From Pseudomonas atagonensis (GTDB lineage: Bacteria; Pseudomonadota; Gammaproteobacteria; Pseudomonadales; Pseudomonadaceae): a DNA stretch of 64,000 nt. The notes beneath the pieces were generated by a model that saw nothing but the letters and a program-made list of their open reading frames with translations, was not told the DNA's origin and searched no databases. This document shows, piece after piece, positions 32,822 to 41,370 of this stretch (its first letter is position 1; each line of letters opens with the position of its first letter). The stretch spans positions 124,001-188,000 of the forward strand of contig NZ_VXCA01000027.1 of NCBI RefSeq assembly GCF_011369485.1, written 5' to 3'. A program made the position numbers and the translations under genes.

Positions 32822-34180
32822 ATGCGCGTTCTAACCCCCCTCTGCAGCGCGGTTTTGCTGGCCATGGCTTGCACTTCCCAAGCCCAGGCCATGAACCTCA
32901 CCGAAGCCATCCAGAGCACCATTGCCACTCACCCGGAACTGGCTTCGCGCGTGGATGCGCGCCTGTCGGCTGATGAACAAGTCAAAGTCGCCAAGGGTGG
33001 CTTCTATCCGTCCGTCGATTTGAACGCCGCTTACGGTCGCGGCTACAGCGACAACACCAACACCCGGGCCTTCGGTAATCACCACACCGAAATTCTCAAT
33101 TACACCCAGTCGGAGCTGCGGCTGCGGCAGATGCTGTTCGACGGCTTCAACACGGCCAACGAAGTCGAGCGCACCAAAGGCGTGTCCAACTCGCGCGCCT
33201 ACTACGCGCAAGGCACCGCTCAGGATCTGGCCCTGCGCACCATTGAGGTCTACCTCGAAGTGCTCAAACGCCGTGAGCTGGTGACCCTGGCCCGGAACAA
33301 CCTGCAAGCGCACTTGCGCGTCAACGATCAGATCGGCCTGCGCACCGAGCGCGGCGTCGGCAGCACCGCCGACTCCGATCAATCGGTGGCCCGTAAAGCG
33401 CTGGCACAGAACAACCTCGACACCGCCGAAGTCGATCTGGCCGACGCCGAATCGAACTTCTACAGCGTGGTCGGGCGCATGCCCGATGAACTCGAAGCCC
33501 CGGCCTCGACCCGTGGCGAGTTGCCCGCCACCCTGCCCGAAGCCCAGCAGAGCATGGTCGAGAACAACCCGTATCTGAAATCCGCCCAGGCCGACGTGCA
33601 ATCGGCCGAGAGTCAGTACGAAGTCGCCAAGTCGCCGTTCTACCCGCGCTTCGATGCCGAAGCGGCGGTCGGTGCCAACAACAACGTGCAGGGCGACGAG
33701 GGCCACGACAATGAATGGCGCGTCGGCGTGGTGATGAACTACAACCTGTTCCGTGGCGGCAGCGACAAGGCGCGACTGGCCTCCGATGCGCACCAGATCA
33801 ATCAGGCAATGGACATCCGCAACAACGCCCTGCGTCAGCTCAACGAGAACATTCACCTGGCGTGGAACGCCATGGTCAACGCGAAGAAACAGACCCCGAC
33901 CGCCCGCGAATACGCCGAAACCACCAAGCGTGTACGCGCCGCGTATCAGGATCAGTTCGGCCTCGGCCAACGCACCCTGCTCGACTTGCTCGACAGCGAA
34001 AACGAGCTCTACAACGCCAACCGCCGCTACACCGAAATTCGCTACACCGAGGAATATTCGATGTACCGCGTACTGGCGAACATGGGCCAGTTGCTGAGCA
34101 AGCAACGGGTGGTACTGCCTGCCGATGCGATTGCTGCGACCGAGGTGAAAAACGAGGCGCGTTTGCCAGAGTTGAAATAA
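32822..34180 (+). CDS. TolC-family outer-membrane channel of the adhesin type I secretion system
   Basis: The 452-residue protein has a signal peptide ending at SQAQA and two OEP repeats (about 25-225 and 235-430) typical of TolC-like trimers: MNLTEAIQSTIATHPELASRVDARL at the start of the first and NPYLKSAQADVQSAESQYEVAKSPFYP in the second, then FGLGQRTLLDLLDSENELYNANRRYTE. In the LapA/MapA/BapA systems this subunit (LapE, MapE, BapB) exports the adhesin and then holds its retention module. It is the first gene of the exporter set and divergent from the adhesin. Confidence 0.93.
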   Translation: MRVLTPLCSAVLLAMACTSQAQAMNLTEAIQSTIATHPELASRVDARLSADEQVKVAKGGFYPSVDLNAAYGRGYSDNTNTRAFGNHHTEILNYTQSELRLRQMLFDGFNTANEVERTKGVSNSRAYYAQGTAQDLALRTIEVYLEVLKRRELVTLARNNLQAHLRVNDQIGLRTERGVGSTADSDQSVARKALAQNNLDTAEVDLADAESNFYSVVGRMPDELEAPASTRGELPATLPEAQQSMVENNPYLKSAQADVQSAESQYEVAKSPFYPRFDAEAAVGANNNVQGDEGHDNEWRVGVVMNYNLFRGGSDKARLASDAHQINQAMDIRNNALRQLNENIHLAWNAMVNAKKQTPTAREYAETTKRVRAAYQDQFGLGQRTLLDLLDSENELYNANRRYTEIRYTEEYSMYRVLANMGQLLSKQRVVLPADAIAATEVKNEARLPELK

Positions 34181-34205
34181 ACGGCGCAGAAGTCAGCTTT
34201 GCCCT

Positions 34206-34307
34206 GATCGTTCCCATGCTCCGCGTGGGAATGCAGCCCGTGACGCTCCGCGTCACTGGACGCAGAGCGTCCCTAGAGGCATTCCCACGCAGAGCGTGGG
34301 AACGATC
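34206..34307 (+). repeat. Inverted repeat of the GATCGTTCCCAYGCTC family
   Basis: The outer arms GATCGTTCCCATGCTCCGCG (34206) and GCAGAGCGTGGGAACGATC (ends 34307) enclose two smaller hairpins (TGACGC/GCGTCA and GACGC/GCGTC). It lies inside the exporter operon, between the TolC-like and ABC genes. Confidence 0.85.
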
Positions 34308-34337
34308 ATCGGGCAGTCATTTAGAGGGGCGATCAGT

Positions 34338-36497
34338 ATGACCAGCATGGAACCCGGCCATTCCGGGGTCGATCCGCGGCTGAGCTTCGATGATCCGTTA
34401 CTCGACGGTCTGTTGATCCTCTGCAAACTCCATGGCGCGACGGTCAGTCGCGCCAGCCTGAGTGCCGGGCTGCCCCTGAACAAACAACGCCTGAGCCTGG
34501 ACCTGCTGCCCCGCGCAGCTGCCCGGGCCGGGTTGCAGGCGCGTTTGTTGCGCCGTGACCTGAAAGACATCTCGCCACTCAACCTGCCGATTCTGTTGTT
34601 GCTCAACGACGGTCGCACGGCGGTGTTGCGGCGCTTTGGCGACGACGGCAAAGCGCTGATCCTGCCCAGCGAAGCCGATGGCGGCGAGCAATGGGTCAGC
34701 CGTGAAGAACTGACTGAGCATTACAGCGGTCAGGCGCTGTTTGCCCGACCCCGGCATGAACTCGAAGACCTGCGCTCACCGCTGGTGCCGCGCGTGCATG
34801 CGTGGTTTCGCGACACCCTGAAGCTGTCGAAATGGCTGTACAGCGACGCGATTCTGGCCAGTTTCCTGATCAACCTGCTGGGTCTGATGGTGCCGCTGTT
34901 CGTCATGCAGACGTACGACCGCGTGGTGCCCAACCAGGCCACTTCAACCTTGTGGGTGTTGTCGATCGGGCTTTTGATCGGCACCGGTTTCGAATTGGTG
35001 CTGCGGGTGGTGCGCGCGCATTTGCTGGACACCGCCGGCAAAAAAACTGACGTGATCCTTTCCGCGACATTGTTCGAACGTATTACCGGCATGTCGATGA
35101 AAGCGCGACCGGCGACCATCGGCGGTTTTGCGCAGAGCATTCATGACTTTCAGGGTCTGCGCGAATTCCTCACGGCCGTCACCCTGACCAGCCTGATCGA
35201 CCTGCCCTTCGTGGTGTTGATGCTGGTGGTGATCGGCCTGCTCGGCGGTTGGCTGGTGGTGATTCCGCTGCTGGCGTTTCCGATCACCATCATCTTCGCA
35301 CTGGCGATACAGGTGCGCCTGCGCGACACCGTGCAGAAGAGTCTGAGCCTCGGCGCCGAACGTCAGGCCCTGCTGATCGAAACCCTCGGCGGTCTGGAAA
35401 CCCTCAAGGCCTGCAGCGCCGAAAGCGAGCGCCAGCACAAATGGGAAAGCACCCACGGCGCCCTCACCCGCCTCGACAGCCACGCGCGCAATTTGTCGGC
35501 ATTGGCGACCAACGGCACGCTGTTCATTCAACAATTTTCCGGGATGGCGACGATTGTCGCCGGGGTTTACAGCATCATCGCCGGCAACCTCAGCGTCGGT
35601 GCGCTGGTCGCCAGCTACATGCTCGGCAGCCGCGTACTCGCGCCGCTGGGGCAGATTGCCGGGCTGATCACCCGCTATCAGCAAGCGCAACTGACGATGA
35701 AAAGTACCGATGCACTGATGGGCCTGCCCCAGGAACGTGACGGCAAGCAACGTCCGCTGGAACGTACGCAACTGCAAGGCGCGCTGGACGTCAACGGCGT
35801 GACCTTTCACTACAACGGCCAGAATGCGCCGGCCCTGAGCAACGTCAGTTTCAGCCTGAAACCCGGTGAACGGGTCGGCATCATCGGCCGCAGCGGTTCG
35901 GGCAAAAGTACGCTGGCACGGCTGGTGATGGGATTCTATGAACCGGAGGAAGGCCAGTTGCTGCTCGACGGTCTCGACCTGCGGCAACTGGATGTCGCCG
36001 ACCTGCGCCAGCAGATCGGTTACGTCGCCCACGACCTGCCCCTGTTGGCCGGCAGCCTGCGCGACAACCTGACCCTCGGCGCGCGCTACATCAGCGACTC
36101 ACGCATGCTCGAAGTCGCCGAACTGACCGGCGTCACCGAACTCGCCCGTCAGCACCCGCAAGGCTTCGACCGCCCGGTGGGCGAGCGCGGACAATTGCTC
36201 TCCGGCGGCCAGCGCCAGGCGGTGTTGCTGGCGCGGGCCTTGCTGCTCGACCCGCCGATCATGCTGCTCGACGAACCCACCAGCGCCATGGACAACAGCA
36301 GCGAAGACCAATTGCGTCAGAAGCTGCACGACTGGGTACAAGGCAAAACCTTGCTGCTGGTCACCCACCGCACCTCGATGCTGAGCCTGGTGGATCGGTT
36401 GCTGGTGCTGGACAACGGCCGGGTCGTCGCCGACGGCCCGAAAGAAGCGGTCATCGATGCACTGCGCAAGGGCCGCGTCGGCTCGGCGGCGGTCTAG
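34338..36497 (+). CDS. Type I secretion ABC exporter (LapB/MapB/BapC-like)
   Basis: 719 residues from ATG 34338 (AGAGGGG upstream; the ATG 14 codons earlier falls at the edge of the repeat). The order is an N-terminal C39-like domain without the catalytic cysteine (about 15-135, a substrate-binding CLD typical of RTX exporters), six membrane helices (about 160-420) and an ATPase (about 475-719) with Walker A GRSGSGKST, signature LSGGQRQ, Walker B IMLLDEPTSAMD and H-loop VTHRTS. It drives adhesin export with the TolC-like and HlyD-like neighbours. The stop is 10 bases before the HlyD gene. Confidence 0.95.
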   Translation: MTSMEPGHSGVDPRLSFDDPLLDGLLILCKLHGATVSRASLSAGLPLNKQRLSLDLLPRAAARAGLQARLLRRDLKDISPLNLPILLLLNDGRTAVLRRFGDDGKALILPSEADGGEQWVSREELTEHYSGQALFARPRHELEDLRSPLVPRVHAWFRDTLKLSKWLYSDAILASFLINLLGLMVPLFVMQTYDRVVPNQATSTLWVLSIGLLIGTGFELVLRVVRAHLLDTAGKKTDVILSATLFERITGMSMKARPATIGGFAQSIHDFQGLREFLTAVTLTSLIDLPFVVLMLVVIGLLGGWLVVIPLLAFPITIIFALAIQVRLRDTVQKSLSLGAERQALLIETLGGLETLKACSAESERQHKWESTHGALTRLDSHARNLSALATNGTLFIQQFSGMATIVAGVYSIIAGNLSVGALVASYMLGSRVLAPLGQIAGLITRYQQAQLTMKSTDALMGLPQERDGKQRPLERTQLQGALDVNGVTFHYNGQNAPALSNVSFSLKPGERVGIIGRSGSGKSTLARLVMGFYEPEEGQLLLDGLDLRQLDVADLRQQIGYVAHDLPLLAGSLRDNLTLGARYISDSRMLEVAELTGVTELARQHPQGFDRPVGERGQLLSGGQRQAVLLARALLLDPPIMLLDEPTSAMDNSSEDQLRQKLHDWVQGKTLLLVTHRTSMLSLVDRLLVLDNGRVVADGPKEAVIDALRKGRVGSAAV

Positions 36498-36507
36498 GAG
36501 TTGCCCC

Positions 36508-37881
36508 ATGTCTGCTTCTTCCGGTTCTGATTCAAATGCCAAATCACGCGGCTACTTCGACAGCTTTGGCAAAAGCGCCGAAGCCGAGTTCATGCCGGAA
36601 ACCGCCGGCGCGTCGTTGCAGGACTCGCCGCGCTGGTCGCGGATCACCGTGTGGCTGGCGGCGGGATTACTGATTTCGGCACTGGTCTGGGCCAAGTTTG
36701 CCGTGCTTGAAGAAGTGACCATGGGCGAAGGCAAGGCGATTCCGTCGAGCAAGGTGCAGGTGATCCAGAACCTTGAGGGCGGGATCGTCACCGAGATTTT
36801 CGTCCGTGAAGGACAAATGGTGAACAAGGGCGACACCCTGCTACGCCTGGATGACACGCGGTTTCTGTCGAACAAAGGTGAAAGCGAGGCCGACCGTTAT
36901 GCTTTGACGGCGCAGGTCGAACGGCTGTCGGCGGAATCCGAGGGCCGGCCGTTCAAACTCTCCGACGAAGTGATCGCCAAAGCGCCGCAAGTGGCAGAAG
37001 ACGAGCGCTCGCTTTACGACCAGCGCCAGCGGAGGCTGGCCAGCGAGCAACGCACCCTCAGCGAACAGTTGCGGCAGAAGACTCAGGAACTCGCCGAATT
37101 CCGCTCCAAGCAAGGCCAGTTCAGCTCAAGCCTGGCGCTGTTGCAGCAAGAGATGAACATGTCCGAACCGCTGGTGAAAACCGGTGCGGTGTCACCGGTG
37201 GAAATCCTTAGACTCAAGCGCAGCGCGGTGGAAATTCGCGGTTCTTTGAACGCGACGACCCTGGCGATTCCCCGCGCCGAATCGGCGATTGCCGAGATCC
37301 GCAGCAAGATCGACGAGTCTGAGCAAACCTTCCGCTCCGAAGCCGCCAAGGAGCTGAATGAGAAACGCACCGACCTGTCGAAAATCACCGCATCGAGCAT
37401 CGCCATCGACGACCGCGTCAGCCGCACCACCGTGACCTCGCCGGTGCACGGGGTGATCAAACAACTTAAGGTCAACACCATTGGCGGCGTGGTTCAACCG
37501 GGCAGCGACATGATCGAAATCGTGCCGTTGGAAGACAACCTGCTGATCGAGGCCAAGGTGCGCCCGCAGGATGTCGCGTTCCTGCACCCGGGCCAGAAAG
37601 CCATGGTCAAGTTCAGCGCTTACGACTACACGATCTACGGCGGGCTGAGTGCGAAACTGGAATTGATTGGCGCCGACACGATTACCGACGACAAGGGCAA
37701 CAGTTTCTACCTGATTCAGGTGCGCACCGATAAAAACCATTTGGGCGGGGATGTGAAACCGCTGCTGATCATTCCCGGGATGGTGGCGACGGTGGACATT
37801 ATTACCGGGGAGAAAAGTGTGCTGGATTACCTGCTCAAACCGGTGCTCAAGGCCCGGACCGAGGCGATGCGTGAGCGCTAG
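36508..37881 (+). CDS. HlyD-family membrane fusion protein of the adhesin secretion system (LapC-like)
   Basis: 457 residues from ATG 36508, with TAGGAG 8 bases upstream, overlapping nothing. A cytoplasmic N-terminus and one membrane helix (WLAAGLLISALVWAKFAV) lead to a lipoyl/biotinyl half-motif (QVIQNLEGGIVTEIFVREGQ), a long coiled coil (about 150-310, with the SPVEILRLKR turn), the second lipoyl half (VTSPVHGVIKQLKVNTIGGVV) and a beta-barrel domain. It bridges the ABC exporter and the TolC-like channel. It ends the operon, and a REPIN follows 30 bases later. Confidence 0.94.
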   Translation: MSASSGSDSNAKSRGYFDSFGKSAEAEFMPETAGASLQDSPRWSRITVWLAAGLLISALVWAKFAVLEEVTMGEGKAIPSSKVQVIQNLEGGIVTEIFVREGQMVNKGDTLLRLDDTRFLSNKGESEADRYALTAQVERLSAESEGRPFKLSDEVIAKAPQVAEDERSLYDQRQRRLASEQRTLSEQLRQKTQELAEFRSKQGQFSSSLALLQQEMNMSEPLVKTGAVSPVEILRLKRSAVEIRGSLNATTLAIPRAESAIAEIRSKIDESEQTFRSEAAKELNEKRTDLSKITASSIAIDDRVSRTTVTSPVHGVIKQLKVNTIGGVVQPGSDMIEIVPLEDNLLIEAKVRPQDVAFLHPGQKAMVKFSAYDYTIYGGLSAKLELIGADTITDDKGNSFYLIQVRTDKNHLGGDVKPLLIIPGMVATVDIITGEKSVLDYLLKPVLKARTEAMRER

Positions 37882-37910
37882 TCATTATTGAGATTGGCGG
37901 TGATTGATCT

Positions 37911-37985
37911 GGCGCTTTCGCGAGCAAGCCCGCTCCCACAGGGGGAATGCATTCCAAATGTGGGAGCGGGCTTGCTCGCGAAGAG
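37911..37985 (+). repeat. REPIN-type inverted repeat
   Basis: CTTTCGCGAGCAAGCCCGCT (left) faces AGCGGGCTTGCTCGCGAAG (right) with a short centre. It lies between the convergent HlyD and DTW genes. Confidence 0.88.
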
Positions 37986-38002
37986 GCCCGCGCCAACAAC
38001 CA

Positions 38003-38596
38003 TTATTTTGCGTGATTACGCTGAAAGGTCTCCTCCCCCATCGCCGCAATCTGCCCCTCGATCAACGCCTCGAACGGTTTGAGCAACGGCACAAACGTGG
38101 TCGGTGCTTCGAGGGTTTCCAGCGCCTGCACAATCGCCTCAATCGTCGACAACGCTCCCGGTCCCGGCGCCTTGCGCAGCCGATACCGCGACACGCCGCC
38201 CTCGGCCAACGTCACCCGTGGCAACGCCGCCAGCAGCGGATTAAGGTGCAACATCTTGCGCGCCTTGCGCCACGTACCGTCCGGTACCACCAGCAGCAAC
38301 GGTTCATCAGACTCGGCGTAGGCCTGCATCGGCTGCGCATCGTCCGCGGGAAACAACAACCGCGCGCGATACCCCGGCCGGTTCAGCAGCGCCGGCAAAT
38401 CTTCGAACACCTCGCCGACAATCAGCTCGGCATTAGTCAATCCGAGTGCGGCCAGACGCGCGGTGTTGAGTGCGTGACTGACCTCGCTCGGATGCTGCAA
38501 CAGCAACACGCGGGTGCGGCTGTCGAGGCTTGGAATCAGAGGGCACAGGCAATGGGTTTGTGGGCGCAGGCAGCGCGGGCATTGAGGTCTGGACAT
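38003..38596 (-). CDS. DTW-domain tRNA-uridine aminocarboxypropyltransferase family protein
   Basis: The 197-residue protein has an N-terminal zinc cluster (C6, C9, C16, C18), the DxTW signature at 106-109 in PDGTWRKA and a downstream GGVSRYRLRKAP block. The family (TapT/YfiP, DTWD1/2) transfers the 3-amino-3-carboxypropyl group of SAM to uridine in tRNA (acp3U). Length is close to the family norm. Only 5 bases separate its start from the stop of the upstream gbuR gene on the same strand, so cotranscription is likely, although the functions are unrelated. Confidence 0.9.
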   Translation of the reverse strand: MSRPQCPRCLRPQTHCLCPLIPSLDSRTRVLLLQHPSEVSHALNTARLAALGLTNAELIVGEVFEDLPALLNRPGYRARLLFPADDAQPMQAYAESDEPLLLVVPDGTWRKARKMLHLNPLLAALPRVTLAEGGVSRYRLRKAPGPGALSTIEAIVQALETLEAPTTFVPLLKPFEALIEGQIAAMGEETFQRNHAK

Positions 38597-38601
38597 CGTT
38601 C

Positions 38602-39495
38602 TTAAGCCTGATTGAGCTGCGCTTTGAGCAGATCACGGAAAGTCTGGATCAGCGGCTCGCGGCTGCGGCCACGGCGCATGATCATGGAGAACGGCGCCTG
38701 ATAACCGAAAGTCGCCGGCAGCAGCACACGCAAATCGCCCTTGTCGGCCCAGGCCTGGGCGTAATGCTCCGGCAGGTAACCGATGTAGGCGCCGGACAGC
38801 ACCAGAATCAGTTGCGCCTCCATACTTTCCACGGTCGCGGCGCTGTGCTTGAAACCGTGACGTGCCAGCTCGGCCTGACTCCAGTAACCGCGCCCGACCA
38901 TGCGCTGCTGGGTAATGACCTGCTCCGGAATCCGCCGTTCGTTGAACAACGGGTGACGGCTGCTGCAATACAGCCAGTGCTGCTCGCGGTACAGCGGCAT
39001 GTACACCAGACCGCTCATGCGCGTCGAGAACGCGCCGATGGCCAGATCGAGGCGGTTGTCCTGCACGCCGAGTTGCAGTTCATACGGGCTCATCACCGAC
39101 AGGTGCAAATGCACTGCCGGATGTTCCTGGCTATAGGCGCCGATGGCTTCAGCGAACGGCAACGCCTTGTCGCTGACCGTGGAGTCGATCACCCCGAGGT
39201 TGAGCGTGCCGCGCAACTCGCCCTTGAGCGCGGCGGCGTATTGCTCGAAACCTTCAAGCTCGGCCAGCAGGCGCAGGGTTTCCTGATGGAACAGTTCGCC
39301 CTTGCTGGTCAGGCTGAAACCGCCACGCCCGCGATGGCACAGCACCAGACCGAGCGCGGCTTCGAGCTGGCTCATGTAGGTGCTGATCGCCGAGGTCGAC
39401 AGGTTGAGTTCCTGCTGCGCGTTGGCAAACCCCTGATGGCGCACGACGCTGACGAAGATGCGCAAAAGTTTCAGGTCGGGTAAAGCGTTGGCCAT
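38602..39495 (-). CDS. gbuR: LysR-type regulator of the guanidinobutyrate cluster, GbuR-like
   Basis: 297 residues from ATG 39495, which has GGAG 5 bases upstream; the longer in-frame start at 39537 lacks a site. The N-terminal winged helix (about 4-65, HQGFANAQQELNLSTSAISTYMSQLEAALG) and LysR substrate-binding domain (about 90-295, NLGVIDSTVSDKALPFAEAIGAY) are complete. It is divergent from gbuA, as gbuR (PA1422) is in P. aeruginosa, where it activates gbuA in response to 4-guanidinobutyrate. A 24-base palindrome in the shared region (39785-39808) is a fitting operator. Confidence 0.87.
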   Translation of the reverse strand: MANALPDLKLLRIFVSVVRHQGFANAQQELNLSTSAISTYMSQLEAALGLVLCHRGRGGFSLTSKGELFHQETLRLLAELEGFEQYAAALKGELRGTLNLGVIDSTVSDKALPFAEAIGAYSQEHPAVHLHLSVMSPYELQLGVQDNRLDLAIGAFSTRMSGLVYMPLYREQHWLYCSSRHPLFNERRIPEQVITQQRMVGRGYWSQAELARHGFKHSAATVESMEAQLILVLSGAYIGYLPEHYAQAWADKGDLRVLLPATFGYQAPFSMIMRRGRSREPLIQTFRDLLKAQLNQA

Positions 39496-39539
39496 GTCTA
39501 CTCCGGGCTTTGGAACTGTGTCGTCTGCTGGAACCACCC

Positions 39540-39722
39540 CTCACCCCAGCCCTCTCCCCAAGGGGGAGAGGGGGAGAGGGGGAAAGGGAGCCGATCTCCA
39601 TGGCCTTCAAATCCTGCGTCTGCCCCAGATTCTATTAAGTTCGACTCGATATTTCAGGTCAATGAAGCTCCTGAGAACAACTCAGTCGGCCCCCTCTCCC
39701 TCCGGGAGAGGGCTGGGGTGAG
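39540..39722 (+). repeat. Inverted repeat CTCACCCCAGCCCTCTCCC ... GGGAGAGGGCTGGGGTGAG
   Basis: Perfect 19-base arms (39540-39558 and 39704-39722) flank about 145 bases, and a purine-rich GGGGGAGAGGGGGAGAGGG run follows the left arm. It is located upstream of gbuR in the gbuR-gbuA gap. Confidence 0.85.
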
Positions 39723-39784
39723 GGCTGCGATCCCGAGCCGATCAAACAATTCGAACCCGGCGAAGTCTATCCCGCCCCTCTCCA

Positions 39785-39808
39785 TTAGTTTAGAAATTTC
39801 TGAACTAA
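39785..39808. promoter_or_regulatory. Candidate GbuR operator
   Basis: TTAGTT-N12-AACTAA with centre AGAAATTTCT is a 24-base palindrome with 22 matching positions. It lies about 125 bases upstream of the gbuA GTG and 290 from gbuR. It contains LysR-type T-N11-A spacing. Confidence 0.5.
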
Positions 39809-39931
39809 GTATTTGCCCGTAGCGATTCTTCCGCCGCACTACATTTCGCAGAATCGGCCCACAGCGGTGCCCGTGACCTTGCGAATGCGGTGCGCCGACA
39901 TAAATAAAACAAAGACGATGAGGCCTTACCC

Positions 39932-40882
39932 GTGGACAAGATTCTTCACCAACCACTGGGCGGCAACGAAATGCCGCGCTTCGGCGGCATCGCCACCATG
40001 CTCCGACTTCCCCACGTACCGACCGCTGCCGGCCTGGACGCTGCCTTCGTAGGCGTGCCCCTGGACATCGGTACTTCGCTGCGCCCCGGCACCCGCTTCG
40101 GGCCACGCGACATCCGCACCGAATCGGTGATGATCCGCCCGTACAACATGGCCACCGGCGCTGCGCCGTTCGACTCGCTGTCGGTTGCCGACATCGGTGA
40201 CGTAGCGATCAACACCTTCAACCTGCTCGACGCCGTGCGCATCATCGAAGAAGCCTACGACAACATCCTCGAGCACAACGTGATCCCGATGACCCTGGGT
40301 GGTGACCACACCATCACCCTGCCGATCCTGCGTGCGATTCATAAAAAGCACGGCAAGGTCGGTCTGGTGCACATCGACGCCCACGCTGATGTCAACGATC
40401 ACATGTTTGGCGAGAAAATCGCCCACGGCACGACCTTCCGTCGCGCCGTCGAAGAAGGCCTTCTGGACTGCGACCGCGTGGTGCAAATTGGTCTGCGCGC
40501 GCAGGGTTACACCGCTGACGACTTCAACTGGAGCCGCGATCAGGGCTTCCGCGTGGTGCAGGCCGAAGAGTGCTGGCACAAGTCACTGGCACCGCTGATG
40601 GCCGAAGTCCGCGAGAAAGTCGGTGGCGGCCCGGTGTACCTGAGCTTCGACATCGACGGCATCGACCCGGCCTGGGCGCCTGGCACCGGCACCCCGGAAA
40701 TCGGTGGTCTGACGACCATTCAGGCAATTGAAATCGTTCGCGGCTGCCAAGGCCTCGACCTGATCGGCTGCGATCTGGTAGAAGTCTCGCCCGCTTATGA
40801 CACCACCGGCAACACCTCGCTGCTGGCCGCCAATCTGCTGTACGAAATGCTCTGCGTACTGCCTGGCGTGGTCCATCGCTGA
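39932..40882 (+). CDS. gbuA: Guanidinobutyrase (arginase/ureohydrolase family)
   Basis: 316 residues from GTG 39932. Ureohydrolase binuclear manganese ligands are all present: H126 (GGDHTITLP), D149, H151 and D153 (HIDAHADV), D240 and D242 (SFDIDGIDP). The opening MDKILHQPLGGNEMPRFGG matches the P. aeruginosa enzyme I remember. It cleaves 4-guanidinobutyrate to 4-aminobutyrate and urea, a late step of the arginine/agmatine-linked pathways. Its neighbours (gbuR divergent, then SnoaL-like, NCS1 and SSS genes) reproduce the PA1418-PA1422 cluster, so the permeases probably import guanidino compounds or related nitrogen sources. Confidence 0.94.
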   Translation: MDKILHQPLGGNEMPRFGGIATMLRLPHVPTAAGLDAAFVGVPLDIGTSLRPGTRFGPRDIRTESVMIRPYNMATGAAPFDSLSVADIGDVAINTFNLLDAVRIIEEAYDNILEHNVIPMTLGGDHTITLPILRAIHKKHGKVGLVHIDAHADVNDHMFGEKIAHGTTFRRAVEEGLLDCDRVVQIGLRAQGYTADDFNWSRDQGFRVVQAEECWHKSLAPLMAEVREKVGGGPVYLSFDIDGIDPAWAPGTGTPEIGGLTTIQAIEIVRGCQGLDLIGCDLVEVSPAYDTTGNTSLLAANLLYEMLCVLPGVVHR

Positions 40883-40892
40883 GGATCGGGTC

Positions 40893-41315
40893 ATGAACGA
40901 ACGTGATCAGGTTTTGCAAGCGGCCGCCGATCTGGTGTCCGCCTTCGCCCGTAACGATCGCGAAGCTTACTTCGGTGCGTTCAGCGCCGACGCCAGCTTC
41001 GTCTTCTACACCCTCGAACAGCCTCTGCTGTCGCGCGATGCCTATCAGGCCTTGTGGGACAGCTGGCGCGCCGAGGATGGCTTCGAGGTGCTCTCGTGCA
41101 CCTCGAGCAACGCCTTCGTCAGCCTGCAGGGTGACGTGGCGATTTTCATCCATGACGTGGCCACCGAGCTGCGCATGCAAGGGGAGCAACACTTCAGCCA
41201 GGAGCGCGAGACGATTGTTTTCAAGAAACAAGCGTCGAGCCTAGAACAACAAGGCCTTTGGCTGGCCTGCCACGAACATTTGTCCGCAATGCCGGAAGGG
41301 CTGCCATCCCCTTAG
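40893..41315 (+). CDS. SnoaL-like / NTF2-fold protein of the gbu cluster (PA1420 type)
   Basis: 140 residues from ATG 40893, 10 bases after the gbuA stop, with TGAGGA upstream. The sequence begins with a helix (QVLQAAADLVSAFARNDREAYFGAF), continues with the ASFVFYT strand and ends WLACHEHLSAMPEG, the cone-like NTF2/SnoaL pattern (ketosteroid isomerase-like, DUF4440 type). A role in the cluster is unknown: it could be a small-molecule binder or isomerase. Translational coupling to gbuA is likely. Confidence 0.82.
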   Translation: MNERDQVLQAAADLVSAFARNDREAYFGAFSADASFVFYTLEQPLLSRDAYQALWDSWRAEDGFEVLSCTSSNAFVSLQGDVAIFIHDVATELRMQGEQHFSQERETIVFKKQASSLEQQGLWLACHEHLSAMPEGLPSP

Positions 41316-41370
41316 CCAAGACAGGTGACGCTCACGCACGATGAGCGCGCCTTTATGATCGGAGCAGATC

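Noticed and set aside
35000..36032. Minus-strand open frame opposite the ABC exporter
   Set aside because: It is a shadow of the ATPase and membrane domains on the other strand.
39540..39722. Possible CRISPR or IS end from the paired CCCAGCCCTCTCCC sequences
   Set aside because: There are only two arms in inverted orientation, no regular spacers and no transposase; it is an intergenic inverted repeat.
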